The position numbers were made by a program, and so were the translations under genes. Positions 11,451 through 21,266 of a stretch of 35,056 nucleotides of DNA are shown one piece after another. The notes under the pieces are model-generated. The model was not told the DNA's origin and searched no databases. It saw only the letters and a list, made by a program, of their open reading frames with translations. The first letter of the stretch is position 1; the number at the start of each line of letters is the position of its first letter. This stretch comes from Gemmatimonas sp. Lineage in GTDB: Bacteria > Gemmatimonadota > Gemmatimonadetes > Gemmatimonadales > Gemmatimonadaceae. Where the stretch lies: positions 1 to 35,056 of the forward strand of contig JAJKIV010000059.1 of NCBI GenBank assembly GCA_021154285.1, given 5' to 3'.

Positions 11451-12284
11451 TCACCGACGCTTCCTTGGCTTTCGTCCGTGCGATGCGTCAGGCTTGGGAC
11501 GCTGCCTGGTGCGTTGCTCGCCCTCTCGTCGACCACGCCCCGAACGCGCCGGTGTGATGGGGTAACCAAGTAGCACCTCCAGATCCCGTCGCTCACGCCC
11601 CGAGAGCGCTCGCGTCGCCCCTGACTCGAGACGATCGAGCACGACGGGCCCGAAACGCACGCGCACGAGGCGGTCGACCTCGAGACCGAGCGCCTCGCAG
11701 AACCGTCGAACCTCACGGTTGCGCCCTTCGGCAATCGTGACCTCGAACTCCGACTTGCGGTTCCCGAGCGGTCGCGCCTCGACAGCCCGCGGCAGCACGA
11801 GCCCGTCCTCGAGCTCGACCCCGCGACGTGCGGCAACGACTGCAGCTCGCACATTGCCGCGAACGGTGGCCACGTACGTCCGCTCGACCTCCGTGCTCGG
11901 ATGCGTGAGGAGGTGCGCCGCTGCGCCGTCGGTCGTGAGCAACAGGACGCCTTCGGTGAGGTAGTCCAGCCGACCGACATACGTGAGGCCGGGAGTCGCG
12001 GGCACCAGGTCGAACACGGTGCGACGACCTTCGGGGTCGGACTTCGTCGTCACCACGCCCGACGGTTTGTTGAGCACGATCCACTCGAACGACGTGGGTG
12101 GCCGATCGAGCTCGCGTCCATCCACCGTGATGCGGTCCACCGCCGGATCCACGGACTGTCCGGTGCGCGCGACGACGCCGTTCACCTGCACACGTCCGGC
12201 TGCGACGAGCTCCTCGGCCTTTCGCCGCGACGCGACGCCCGCGCGAGCGAGCGCGCGGTGGATTCGCATCGGCTCACCGGTCAC
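11451..12284 (-). CDS. rluB: RsuA/RluB-family pseudouridine synthase
   Basis: [33 protein letters not shown] (S4 domain), [17 protein letters not shown] catalytic motif; downstream of scpAB; basic C-terminal tail. Confidence 0.88.
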   Translation of the reverse strand: MTGEPMRIHRALARAGVASRRKAEELVAAGRVQVNGVVARTGQSVDPAVDRITVDGRELDRPPTSFEWIVLNKPSGVVTTKSDPEGRRTVFDLVPATPGLTYVGRLDYLTEGVLLLTTDGAAAHLLTHPSTEVERTYVATVRGNVRAAVVAARRGVELEDGLVLPRAVEARPLGNRKSEFEVTIAEGRNREVRRFCEALGLEVDRLVRVRFGPVVLDRLESGATRALSGRERRDLEVLLGYPITPARSGRGRREGEQRTRQRPKPDASHGRKPRKRR

Positions 12285-12850
12285 GTCGTCGGCGCCGCCT
12301 CCGATGCCGGTTCGGCGGGAGCGTTCGTGCGGAGCGCGATCGCCAGCTCGTCGCCTCTCGGCAGCTCCTCGAGGTGTCGGAGCGCAAACTGCTCGAGGAA
12401 GATCGGCGTCGTGCCGTACAGCAGCGGGCGGCCCACACCGTCGGCGCGCCCAACGACGTCGATCAGGCCACGCTCGAGGAGCGACTTGAGAACACTCCCC
12501 ACGGCGACACCGCGAATCTCCTCGATTTCGGCGCGGCCGATCGGCTGTCGGTACGCAATGATCGCCAACGTCTCGAGCGATGCGCCGGACAATCGGTGGG
12601 GGCGTGCGGCGAGCTGTGCGCGTTCGATCGCCTCGGTGTACTCGGCTCTCGTTAGGATCTGCCAGCCACCGCCGACCTCCACGAGCTCTACGCCGTGTCC
12701 CGCGGTGTCGTAGGTCTCGCGAAGCTCATCGAGGGCCGACTGCACCGCGGCCGGCGACGCATCGGGATCGAGAGCGGCAAGTTCGTCGAGCGGGATCGGC
12801 CGCGCGCTCGCGAACAGCGCGGCTTCAAGCAGCCTGGCTAGAGGATTCAC
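12281..12850 (-). CDS. scpB: Segregation and condensation protein ScpB
   Basis: [20 protein letters not shown]...[44 protein letters not shown]. Confidence 0.95.
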   Translation of the reverse strand: MNPLARLLEAALFASARPIPLDELAALDPDASPAAVQSALDELRETYDTAGHGVELVEVGGGWQILTRAEYTEAIERAQLAARPHRLSGASLETLAIIAYRQPIGRAEIEEIRGVAVGSVLKSLLERGLIDVVGRADGVGRPLLYGTTPIFLEQFALRHLEELPRGDELAIALRTNAPAEPASEAAPTT

Positions 12851-13628
12851 GACTGATCAAAACGGAGGCGAAGGGTGCGAGCTGTGCGAGCCGGAGCTCG
12901 CCGCGGCGCGCGAGCTCCAACAGCGCGAGCAGTGCCGAGAGCACCTGCCACGGCTGGGAAGTCGGCGGGCACACGTCGCGCCATCGCGCGGTCGCGCGCA
13001 GGGCGAGGACGGCACGCACGGTCTCGATCGCACCATCCACATCGAGAGGGCGAGCGACAATGTCATGGATGACTGGCTCTCGGGCAATACGCAGCACGCG
13101 ATCGATCGCCGCGAGCAGCTCCGAGAGCGAGAGCGCGAGCGGCGCTGAAGGCGGAGCGATCTGCTGCGGCACGTACGCGCGCGCGAATCGGCCGCGACGA
13201 TCTTCCCCGAGTCGCTCGAGGACATCCACGACCTCGCGCATCTGCTGGTACTCGAGCAGTCGCCGCACGAGCTCCGCGCGCGGGTCTTCCCACGCATCAT
13301 CGAGCTCACTGCGAGGGAGCAGCATCTGCGCCTTGATGCGAAGCAGTCGGGCGGCCATCTCGAGATAGTCGGCCGCCTGGTCGAGCTGCATGAGGTGGAT
13401 GTGCGCGAGGAACTGCTCGGCAATGCGCGCGATCGGGATGTCATAGATGTCGACCTGTTCGTCGCGAATGAGCGACAACAGGAGATCGAGCGGACCGCTG
13501 AATTGCGACAGCTCGATGACGAACGGCGTCGCGACATCAGACACCGCCTCGAGCCGGCGTGGCTCGACGGGGGCGTCGAAATCGAGCTGCCCCGTTAGGG
13601 CTGGCTCGACTAGCGTGTCGATGTCCAT
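12825..13628 (-). CDS. scpA: Segregation and condensation protein ScpA
   Basis: FVIELSQFSGPLDLLLSLIRDEQVDIYDIPIARIAEQFLAHI. Start MDIDTLVEPAL chosen at 13628; track ORF extends to 13670. Confidence 0.93.
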   Translation of the reverse strand: MDIDTLVEPALTGQLDFDAPVEPRRLEAVSDVATPFVIELSQFSGPLDLLLSLIRDEQVDIYDIPIARIAEQFLAHIHLMQLDQAADYLEMAARLLRIKAQMLLPRSELDDAWEDPRAELVRRLLEYQQMREVVDVLERLGEDRRGRFARAYVPQQIAPPSAPLALSLSELLAAIDRVLRIAREPVIHDIVARPLDVDGAIETVRAVLALRATARWRDVCPPTSQPWQVLSALLALLELARRGELRLAQLAPFASVLISRESSSQAA

Positions 13629-13800
13629 GGGCTTGCTACGACGGACGGCACGGCGAAAAGCTAGCGGCACCGCACGCCTGAGTCAAAGCAAAAAATCACT
13701 TGCGGGCGAATGTGTTTTTGCCAATTCGGCGTGTGCGATCGATTCACGTTATGCATCGACCGCAGGACTTTCTTTACCCGACCCAACTAACTGCGCTGCC

Positions 13801-13829
13801 TTGACATCGGGCGCCCGTACTGGTAAGGT
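13801..13829 (+). promoter_or_regulatory. sigma70-type promoter of rpsT
   Basis: TTGACA (13801-13806), 17-nt spacer, TAAGGT (13824-13829), upstream of rpsT. Confidence 0.7.
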
Positions 13830-13876
13830 TCGTGGCTCTATTTCGAACACTGATTCAGGAATTCTGGAGATACGAC

Positions 13877-14116
13877 GTGCCGAATATCGCGTCCGCGAAT
13901 AAGAACATGCGAAAGGCTCGCGCAGCCACCGTGCGCAATCGCGCGCAGCGGTCCGCGCTCCGCACTGCGCTCAAGAAGGCGAAGGCTCCGAGTGCTACGG
14001 CCGAGGAGCGCCTCACGGCGGTGAGCCTGCTCGACCGCGCCGCGCGAAAGGGCCTCATTCATTCGAACGCCGCGGCCCGTCACAAGAGCCGCTTGGCCAC
14101 GCACGCCAAGGCATAA
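13877..14116 (+). CDS. rpsT: 30S ribosomal protein S20
   Basis: PNIASANKNMRKARAATVRNRAQRSALRTALKKAK...LLDRAARKGLIHSNAAARHKSRL. GTG start at 13877 with GGAG upstream preferred to the track ATG at 13832. Confidence 0.93.
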   Translation: MPNIASANKNMRKARAATVRNRAQRSALRTALKKAKAPSATAEERLTAVSLLDRAARKGLIHSNAAARHKSRLATHAKA

Positions 14117-14138
14117 CCCGGCGCGCCGGTTCTCAAAG

Positions 14139-14170
14139 CAAAAGGGCCCGGACAAAGTCCAGGCCCTTTT
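14139..14170. terminator. Bidirectional intrinsic terminator between rpsT and the zinc-ribbon gene
   Basis: AAAAGGGCCcGGACaaaGTCCaGGCCCTTTT inverted repeat flanked by A/T tracts between convergent genes. Confidence 0.85.
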
Positions 14171-14190
14171 CATTTCACCGCCTCGAGGCG

Positions 14191-15213
14191 TCACATCGCC
14201 GCGAGCTCACCACCGCAGCGTTCACAATACCATTCGGTGGGATAGTTCATCGTCCCGCACTCCTGACACTTGAGCGTCTTGATCTGCTCAGTCGGCACGT
14301 CCTTGAGGAAGGCGGGAATGCTTCCCGGCGTGAGTGCGGAATCGGGGTGCTGAACCTCCTTCTCCACGCGCGGCGCTGAGGTCAGCACGGGCGTGGGGGC
14401 GAGGTTGCGGCGCGCCGCGGATCCATTCAGGCCTGCGGGCACCTCGACATCGGCCGGCTCGATCATCCCAGCACGCGCCGGAACTGGCTCCGCCCGAATT
14501 TCAGGCCGAGACTCCGCGCGCGGTGCCGGTGCGGCATGCGCAACGTCCGCCGGTCGCGTTGGAGCTGGCCGGTCGACGACGGACTGCAGAAACGCCAATT
14601 CGTCAAAGCCCGAAGAGGGCACCGCACGAACCGGCGGCGGCGGCGCCGCGGGCTGCGGAACGGGCTGCGCTGCTTGCGGCACCGGAGCGGGCGGCAGGAC
14701 TGTGGGCGGTACCGCGGCCCTCGCGGGAGCCAGCGCCTCGATGGGAACGACCGACTCTTCGCCCGCCGGCGGCGTTGGCGCTCGGACAGCGACGGCGAGA
14801 ATCTCCTGTACGCGTCCGAGCTCAGCGCCGACCTGTGCCCGCTCGGCGCCAAGCGACGAGATGGCTTCATCGCAGCGCTGCATCGCATCGCGAGCATGAT
14901 CGAGGCTGAACTCGCCGACCATGGCACGAAGCTCGGCTTCGGCTCGCTGGTCTCGCAGCGTCGTCTCATCCGCGTACAGTGCGGCGACCTTTTCGGCGAG
15001 CGTGCTGGCGGTGCTCTGAAGCTCCGTCGCACGACCCGCGAGCTGGTCGAGGACCTTCGTCAATCGCTCATCGTAATCGGCGCGCACGCGAGCGAACACG
15101 TGGGTCGGTGTGGTTCCCTTGCGCGCGTCGAGTTGAGCGAGCCACTGCTCGTATCGATTGCGCTCTTCCATCAGCGCGTTCAGCGCGTCCATCCAGTTGT
15201 TGCTATCGCTCAT
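14191..15213 (-). CDS. Coiled-coil protein with C-terminal zinc ribbon
   Basis: Coiled-coil N-terminal half, Pro/Ala-rich linker, C-term KCQECGTMNYPTEWYCERCGGEL (two CxxC knuckles). Confidence 0.8.
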   Translation of the reverse strand: MSDSNNWMDALNALMEERNRYEQWLAQLDARKGTTPTHVFARVRADYDERLTKVLDQLAGRATELQSTASTLAEKVAALYADETTLRDQRAEAELRAMVGEFSLDHARDAMQRCDEAISSLGAERAQVGAELGRVQEILAVAVRAPTPPAGEESVVPIEALAPARAAVPPTVLPPAPVPQAAQPVPQPAAPPPPVRAVPSSGFDELAFLQSVVDRPAPTRPADVAHAAPAPRAESRPEIRAEPVPARAGMIEPADVEVPAGLNGSAARRNLAPTPVLTSAPRVEKEVQHPDSALTPGSIPAFLKDVPTEQIKTLKCQECGTMNYPTEWYCERCGGELAAM

Positions 15214-15216
15214 GCT

Positions 15217-15906
15217 TCACTCCTCGCGGCCACCCGGCACGGGGCAGCCTGGATAGATCTCGCCGGGAAACGCTTTGGCTCGCGCCGCCTCGAGCGCCCG
15301 CACGTCGTCCGGCCCTAACGTCTGTACTCGGCCAAGGAGCCGAGCGGTCAACAGGATCTTCGCCGTGTGTTCGAGGCTCTCCATTCGCTGGTGCGCGAGA
15401 ACCAGCGACGGTCCAACCGTCGTGGCTCCGTGGTTCGCCATCAAGAACGCATCGTGTCGCGCCACGAACGGCTCGAACGCATCGGCTAACGCCATTGTAC
15501 CGGGGGTCGCGTATGGAACCAACGGCACCCAGCCCACCTGATAAATGATCTCCGGAAGTACACACGCCGAGAAGGACTCGCCCGCAACCGCGAACCCCGT
15601 CGCGGTTGGCGGATGCGCGTGGACGACCGCCTGAACATCGGGACGCCGCTGGTAGACGCGCAGGTGCACCGCCACTTCGGACGACGCCCGCCGCGCTCCG
15701 CGCCGGTGCTGACCGTCGAGCGAAAGCTCGACGAGGTCCTCTTCCGTCACGTCCACCTTCGACATCCCTGCCGGGGTCACGAGCACACGGTCGCCGGGGA
15801 GCCGCACCGAGACGTTGCCGTCCGGTCCCGCGATCAAGCCACGGTCGTACAGGCGCCTGCAGACCTGGACGATCTCCCGACGCGCCGGCAGCGACCCGTA
15901 CACCAC
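15217..15906 (-). CDS. Class II aldolase/adducin family protein
   Basis: LIAGPDGNVSVRLPGDRVLVTPAGMSK...SSEVAVHLRVYQRRPDVQAVVHAHPPTATGFA...MANHGATTVG; zinc His motif HAHP. Start taken at GTG 15906 (15903 also possible). Confidence 0.88.
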   Translation of the reverse strand: MVYGSLPARREIVQVCRRLYDRGLIAGPDGNVSVRLPGDRVLVTPAGMSKVDVTEEDLVELSLDGQHRRGARRASSEVAVHLRVYQRRPDVQAVVHAHPPTATGFAVAGESFSACVLPEIIYQVGWVPLVPYATPGTMALADAFEPFVARHDAFLMANHGATTVGPSLVLAHQRMESLEHTAKILLTARLLGRVQTLGPDDVRALEAARAKAFPGEIYPGCPVPGGREE

Positions 15907-15907
15907 G

Positions 15908-17281
15908 CTACCCCGTCGCCCGATGGACGATCTTGCCGCCCACAATGGTACACATCACACGCCCATATAGGCTGTAGCCCCCATACGGGCTGTTTCGCCC
16001 CTTCGAGACGAACTTCGCGGGGTCGACGGTCCACTCGCGCGTGGCGTCAAAGACCGTGACGTCCGCCACGCTTCCGCGCCGCAATGACCCGCCCGGCAGG
16101 TTGAATGTGGTGGCCGGCGAAACGGACATCCGGTCAACCAGCGTCGTCAGGTCGATGATCCCCGGCTTTACCAGCCAGGTGTTGACGACCGCGAGCGCGG
16201 TCTCGAGGCCGACGATGCCATTGGGCGCGTCGGCGAACTCCCGCTCTTTCTCGTCGTAGTGGTGCGGCGCGTGGTCCGTCGCAACGAGATCGATCGTGCC
16301 GTCGCGGACGGCATCGCGAACGGCCTCCACGTCCTCCGCCGTCCGCAGCGGCGGATTCATCTTCGCATTCGTGTTGTACCCGTCGACGGCGTCTTCGGTG
16401 AGCGAGAGGTGATGCGGGCAGGCCTCCGCCGTGACACGAATGCCGCGCTCTTTCCCCCACCTGATGAGCTCTATCGAGCCCTTCGTGCTCATATGGCACA
16501 GGTGCACGTGGCCGCCAGTTCTTCGCGCCAACAGGATGTCGCGAATGACCATGATCTCTTCGGCTTCGGAGGGGATGCCCTTGAGGCCGAGCCGTGCGCT
16601 CACGATGCCTTCGTTCATCGCGCCGCCAGCGGCGAGCGTGGGCTCCTCGCAATGGTCCGCCACCGGAATGCCGAACGTGCGAGCGTACTCGAGCGCCGTT
16701 CGCATGAGGTGAGCGCTCGCGACCGGGCGACCGTCGTCGCTCACGGCGACCGCCCCGGCGCCCACCATCTCGCCGAACTCCGCCAGCGACTTCCCTTCCT
16801 GGCCTAACGAGATGGCCCCGATGGGATGCACGCGCGCGGCGTTCGCGGCCTGGCCCTGGCGCAGCACGAACCCGACGGCCGCCTGGTTGTCGGTGACCGG
16901 CTGTGTGTTGGGCATCGCACACACGGCCGTGAATCCGCCGACGGCCGCCGCTCTCGCGCCGGTGGCGATCGTTTCGACGTCCTCGCGACCCGGCTCCCGC
17001 AGATGGCAGTGGACATCGATGAATCCGGGCGCGACGACGAGCCCCGAACAGTCGATGACCTCGTAGTCATCGCCGTACGACGCGCCGGCGGCGGTCTCGA
17101 ACGACTCCACCTTCCCGTCGGCCAGGATGAGGTCTCCCTTGGAGTCGATCTGTTGCGACGGATCGAGCACACGTCCGCCGCGCAAGACACCGTGCCTAAC
17201 GCCGGAGCCGCGGTTCCCGGTTCCCTGTTCCCGGTTCCCACCCGATTCCCTATTCCCGATTCCCGACTCCCGATGGCTCAC
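15908..17281 (-). CDS. pyrC: Dihydroorotase
   Basis: [49 protein letters not shown]...; GTG start in GTGA overlap with pyrB. First ~30 aa are repeat-encoded. Confidence 0.95.
   Translation of the reverse strand: MSHRESGIGNRESGGNREQGTGNRGSGVRHGVLRGGRVLDPSQQIDSKGDLILADGKVESFETAAGASYGDDYEVIDCSGLVVAPGFIDVHCHLREPGREDVETIATGARAAAVGGFTAVCAMPNTQPVTDNQAAVGFVLRQGQAANAARVHPIGAISLGQEGKSLAEFGEMVGAGAVAVSDDGRPVASAHLMRTALEYARTFGIPVADHCEEPTLAAGGAMNEGIVSARLGLKGIPSEAEEIMVIRDILLARRTGGHVHLCHMSTKGSIELIRWGKERGIRVTAEACPHHLSLTEDAVDGYNTNAKMNPPLRTAEDVEAVRDAVRDGTIDLVATDHAPHHYDEKEREFADAPNGIVGLETALAVVNTWLVKPGIIDLTTLVDRMSVSPATTFNLPGGSLRRGSVADVTVFDATREWTVDPAKFVSKGRNSPYGGYSLYGRVMCTIVGGKIVHRATG
17205..17275 (-). repeat. GGGAATC/GGGAACC heptanucleotide repeat inside pyrC 5' end
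   Basis: Minus: CATCGGGAGTCGGGAATCGGGAATAGGGAATCGGGTGGGAACCGGGAACAGGGAACCGGGAACCGCGG. Confidence 0.8.
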
Positions 17282-18240
17282 CTGTCGCTTCCTCCCTTCG
17301 CGGCGTCAGCCAGCTCCGGCGCGCCGCCGGCAAGCAGATAGAGCACCGCCATGCGAACCGCCACGCCGTTCGTCACCTGTTCGAGGATCACGCTGTGAGG
17401 GCCATCGGCGACGTCGGAATCGATCTCGACGCCCCGATTCATGGGGCCGGGGTGAAGGATGAGGAGATCGCGTGGCGCGCGCTCGAGGCGCTCGCGCGTC
17501 ACGCCGAAGACACGATTGTATTCGCGCAGCGACGGGATGTAGCCTGCCTGCATGCGCTCGAGCTGAAGGCGCAGGACGTTGAGTGCCTCGGCCCATTCGA
17601 TCGCCGCCTCGATTCGGTCGAACACCTCGACCCCGAGTTCGGCGATCGCGTTCGGCAGGAGCGAGCGCGGCCCGCACACGCCGACGACCGCGCCCATTTT
17701 TTTGAGCCCCCAGATGTTCGAGCGCGCGACGCGCGAGTGGAGCACGTCACCGCAGATGCAGATGCGGCGGCCCTCGAGCGTGCCGAATCGGTCACGCAAC
17801 GTCAGGAGATCGAGCAGCCCCTGCGTCGGATGCTCGTGGGTTCCGTCGCCGGCGTTGATGACGTTCGACTCGATCCGCTCCGCGAGAAACTGCGCGGCCC
17901 CCGAGGCGGAATGGCGGATGACGACCATGTCGATGCGCATCGCCTCGAGGTTGCGCGCCGTGTCCACGAGGGTCTCGCCCTTCGAGACGCTCGAGCCCGA
18001 GGCCGCAACGTTCACCGTATCGGCGGAAAGGCGCTTCTCGGCAAACTCGAACGATACGCGGGTTCGCGTGGACGCCTCGAAGAACAGATTCACGATCGTC
18101 GACCCACGAAGCGCCGGCACCTTCTTGATCGCGCGCTCGCTGATCTCCTTGAACGGCTCCGCGGTGTCGAGAATCAGTCGAATCTGCTCGGGGGTCAGTG
18201 GCTCGAGCGCCAACAGGTCTTTCCCGAGCGGGGTCGTCAC
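17278..18240 (-). CDS. pyrB: Aspartate carbamoyltransferase catalytic subunit
   Basis: [25 protein letters not shown]...[12 protein letters not shown]...[13 protein letters not shown]. Confidence 0.97.
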   Translation of the reverse strand: MTTPLGKDLLALEPLTPEQIRLILDTAEPFKEISERAIKKVPALRGSTIVNLFFEASTRTRVSFEFAEKRLSADTVNVAASGSSVSKGETLVDTARNLEAMRIDMVVIRHSASGAAQFLAERIESNVINAGDGTHEHPTQGLLDLLTLRDRFGTLEGRRICICGDVLHSRVARSNIWGLKKMGAVVGVCGPRSLLPNAIAELGVEVFDRIEAAIEWAEALNVLRLQLERMQAGYIPSLREYNRVFGVTRERLERAPRDLLILHPGPMNRGVEIDSDVADGPHSVILEQVTNGVAVRMAVLYLLAGGAPELADAAKGGSDR

Positions 18241-18788
18241 GCCGCGTCCTCCCGCCTGACGAGAACGACGCTGTCGGACCCGTCGATCTCGGACACGAGG
18301 ACGTCGACGCGATCGGTCGGCGCGACGTCCACGCGCTTGCCGACGATGTCCGCGTGAATCGGAAGCTCGCGGCCCCCTCGATCGACGAGCACGGCGAGCG
18401 CGATCCGCGACGGGCGGCCGAAGTCCGCGAGCTCATCGAGCGCAGCCCTCACGGTTCGACCCGTGTGGAGCACGTCGTCGACGATCAGCACACGCTTGCC
18501 GTTCAGGTCCCACGGCAGCTTCGTGGGGCCGACGACCGGTCGCGGGCCGACGGTCTGCAGGTCGTCGCGGTAGAGAGTGATGTCGAGAGAGCCGCGAGGA
18601 ACTTTCACCTGCTCGCGGTCATCGAGAATGTCGGCGAGACGGTCGCTGAGCTGCACGCCTCGCCGCTGAATTCCCACAAAAATCAGATTGTCGACTCCGT
18701 CGAACAGCTCGACGATCTCGTCGGCAATGCGACGGAGGGTGCGCGCGAGCGCGCGCGAGTCCAGCACGGTCGTGGGCTTGGCGGCCAT
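18237..18788 (-). CDS. pyrR: Bifunctional pyr operon regulator / uracil phosphoribosyltransferase PyrR
   Basis: [18 protein letters not shown]...[52 protein letters not shown]. Confidence 0.96.
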   Translation of the reverse strand: MAAKPTTVLDSRALARTLRRIADEIVELFDGVDNLIFVGIQRRGVQLSDRLADILDDREQVKVPRGSLDITLYRDDLQTVGPRPVVGPTKLPWDLNGKRVLIVDDVLHTGRTVRAALDELADFGRPSRIALAVLVDRGGRELPIHADIVGKRVDVAPTDRVDVLVSEIDGSDSVVLVRREDAA

Positions 18789-18854
18789 GAGAGGCCAATA
18801 TCACCACGACGCGGCGCAAATTGAAGCCGCCGCGGTGACGGAGCTTCGCTTTCC

Positions 18855-19667
18855 TTATCGGCCGGAGGTATTGTCGCCCAAGTGCGACATCGGACGCAGA
18901 TACGGAGACGCGGCGGACGGCCGGGCACCACCGTCGCGGTCCCGAAGTCGAGCCGAGAGACCTCGGCCGCGGCGATCGGGAGCACCGTCCGCGTGAATGA
19001 TTCGCAGATTGACCTCGCGATCGGCCACCGGACGAGGAGAGCGCCGCGGAACGCTCACTGGCTCCGTCGAACGAACGCTGTCCTGTGCGACCACCTGCTG
19101 CACTTCGACGTCGGCGAGGCGCGTGAGTGCCGTGTCTCTCTGCTTGCCGATGTCGACGACGGCGGCCTCCCGGTTTCGTCGAATCGCCGACACGACCCTG
19201 GCCGCGGTGCGAGTCAGCATTGCGACGCCGGCATAGGCTGCTACGTCCGCCGCGTTCAGAACGATCCCGACGCCGTCAGCGCGCTGCAGCGCGATGAAGT
19301 CGACGACGCCGGCGCGGTTCACGAGCAGGCTCACGAGATTCCCGATCGCGCCACCCGCGATGAGGCCAAGCGCCATTGGCGCGCGGTCGTCGATCCGCGA
19401 CAGGTCCTTTGCGACTGGAATGATCAACGCGATCGCCGCGAGCGTGAGCGCGAGGCTCAGCTGCCACGTGTAGTCGCCCATGCTGAGCCCGAACGCACCT
19501 TTGTCATTGTGTACGACGCCGAACCTGATGGCGGCACCGGTAGCGCGCGGCTCGAGCGCTCCGATCCAGAGAACGGCGAGCTGCTTGGTCACGAGATCGC
19601 CGATGGCGACCAGCGTGGCGACACGGGCGAGCGGTATCAGCGGCGAACGGCGCGTGGGTTCGTGCAT
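18855..19667 (-). CDS. lspA: Signal peptidase II (LspA)-like protein with long C-terminal extension
   Basis: DLVTKQLAVLWIG, VVHNDKGAFGLSMG, GGAIGNLVSLLVNRAGVVDFIAL and NAADVAAY motifs, with both catalytic Asp positions present; ~110 aa charged C-terminal tail. Start ATG 19667. Confidence 0.75.
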   Translation of the reverse strand: MHEPTRRSPLIPLARVATLVAIGDLVTKQLAVLWIGALEPRATGAAIRFGVVHNDKGAFGLSMGDYTWQLSLALTLAAIALIIPVAKDLSRIDDRAPMALGLIAGGAIGNLVSLLVNRAGVVDFIALQRADGVGIVLNAADVAAYAGVAMLTRTAARVVSAIRRNREAAVVDIGKQRDTALTRLADVEVQQVVAQDSVRSTEPVSVPRRSPRPVADREVNLRIIHADGAPDRRGRGLSARLRDRDGGARPSAASPYLRPMSHLGDNTSGR

Positions 19668-19695
19668 CGATTCCCCATAACCGGGTCGTAAGTTG

Positions 19696-19725
19696 GCCTG
19701 GCAGGGGGCACCTCTCATGCCAGGC
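19696..19725. repeat. Perfect 8-bp inverted repeat (hairpin) upstream of the lspA-like gene
   Basis: GCCTGGCA (19696-19703) ... TGCCAGGC (19718-19725), 14-nt loop. Confidence 0.5.
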
Positions 19726-19873
19726 TCGGCCGCGAATAAACTACGTCCGGGAGCGGTTTAGCGCGCCTGAGATTCCTAAGTCGTGGCGACGGCACCACAC
19801 CGAAATACGGACCGTTGCATCACGCGAGCACCGTGACACGGCGCGTCTTCGGACGCCAGCGGAGGCGAAGCCC

Positions 19874-21031
19874 TCAGCCACCAGGGCGGCTCGCACGGGC
19901 GAGCTGGCGAGCAGCGTGCTCCTGACGAAACACCTCGAGCTCCTCGCCGCCGAACATCCCGTCGGCGATGGCCGCGATCTCTTCCGCCTCCTTCCACGCG
20001 CGCTCGAGCTCGACCAGCTCACCCTCGAGCGCGCGCCGTTCTGTGTCCTCGTTCGCCGCCATCTCGAGCGCGAGCCGATCGACCATCGGGAGACGCAGCA
20101 TGAGCGTGCTGGGCTCACTCGTGATCGAGCCGCGTCCCCAGAACGATCGGTTGGCGATGTGCAACGCGAGGCGCTCCGCCGCGGACGACGAAACCGGGGC
20201 GGCCTCGGGGCTCACCGGAGCGTCGGGGAATCGCCCCCAGCCCGTTCGCATCGCGAGGGCGACAATGCGGGAGAAGTAACCCTGTTCGTCTTCGGCATCC
20301 TCGATCTTTGCCGTCGCGCGGCGAACGTCGTCCGGCAACGCACCGGCCGCATTGAGTGCCGCGAGCATCTTGGCCGCCGTCCGCAGTCCGTCGTCCCCAC
20401 GAACAGTCGTTAGGCCGTGATCGTGCTTCACGACCAGGCGCCACGGCTCGTGCGGGTCCGGGCGAATGAGCTCCGCCGCATCGAGGTGCCCCCAGCGAAT
20501 GATCGAACGATTGCCTTGTTCGTCGGTGAGCACGTCGAGCACCCGATCACGGTGACGGTACAGCCGGAGCCGCGTGAGCGGCTCGTCCGCGAAGAGGCTC
20601 GGCGTATCGTCGCGCGTGATCCGCGCGATCGCGTCGTTGGCCGCGCGAGCGCCCCGCTTTGCGAGTCCGGTGACGACTCCGATGAGTCGTCCCGACCCGC
20701 GACGTTGGATCACGTCACCGTAGCGCCAGGCGGCAACTTCAGGGCGCAGAGCCTTCCCGATGCGGACGAGCTCCAGCCCCTCCCGCAGCTGCGCCAAGCC
20801 GATGTTGTCCGTGGAGAATCGAAGGTGCGTGGCACGAAAGCGACGCTCACAATCGTCGATCGCCTCCCAGCGCTCCTCGATCGGCGAGAGGTTCCAACGT
20901 GTGCAGCTCGCACAGATGACCCACAGCCGTCCCTTCTCCGGATCGAACGCAAGCCGTCGCCCAACGGGAAACAGCTCGACCACATCGTTCGTGCCGAGCG
21001 ACTCGTTGCAGAACAGGCAGGTCGTATACAT
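19874..21031 (-). CDS. Conserved hypothetical protein with N-terminal zinc-finger-like cysteines
   Basis: MYTTCLFCNESLGTNDVVELFPVGRRLAFDPEKGRLWVICASCTRWNLSPIEERW: CxxC...CxxC pair; long ORF on the operon strand. Confidence 0.75.
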   Translation of the reverse strand: MYTTCLFCNESLGTNDVVELFPVGRRLAFDPEKGRLWVICASCTRWNLSPIEERWEAIDDCERRFRATHLRFSTDNIGLAQLREGLELVRIGKALRPEVAAWRYGDVIQRRGSGRLIGVVTGLAKRGARAANDAIARITRDDTPSLFADEPLTRLRLYRHRDRVLDVLTDEQGNRSIIRWGHLDAAELIRPDPHEPWRLVVKHDHGLTTVRGDDGLRTAAKMLAALNAAGALPDDVRRATAKIEDAEDEQGYFSRIVALAMRTGWGRFPDAPVSPEAAPVSSSAAERLALHIANRSFWGRGSITSEPSTLMLRLPMVDRLALEMAANEDTERRALEGELVELERAWKEAEEIAAIADGMFGGEELEVFRQEHAARQLARASRPGG

Positions 21032-21102
21032 GCGGCCGGGCGAGGGACGCGTTGCTCGAGGGCGAAGCCCGTTCGATCGCCGAAGCGATCGACTACAGCG
21101 GT

Positions 21103-21108
21103 ATTATA
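21103..21108 (-). promoter_or_regulatory. Perfect -10 hexamer upstream of the 385-aa gene
   Basis: TATAAT on minus strand; no convincing -35; leader contains a UUCG-loop hairpin. Confidence 0.4.
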
Positions 21109-21266
21109 TGCAGCGGCGCCTCGACGCGCCCAGACCGGTTTCCAGGCCGCACCCGGCGGTGGGGGGCTGAGGATCGGCGTGACAAGCCGTGGGCTGACGC
21201 GTCGAACTCCGTAGGGGATCGCCTGAGTGCCGATGAGGGTTTTCTCACGTTCGGTTTCGGAACGTA

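Noticed and set aside
18789-18854. PyrR-binding RNA attenuator upstream of pyrR
   Set aside because: Only 66 bp between lspA-like and pyrR; I could not recognise an anti-terminator/terminator pair or PyrR binding loop.
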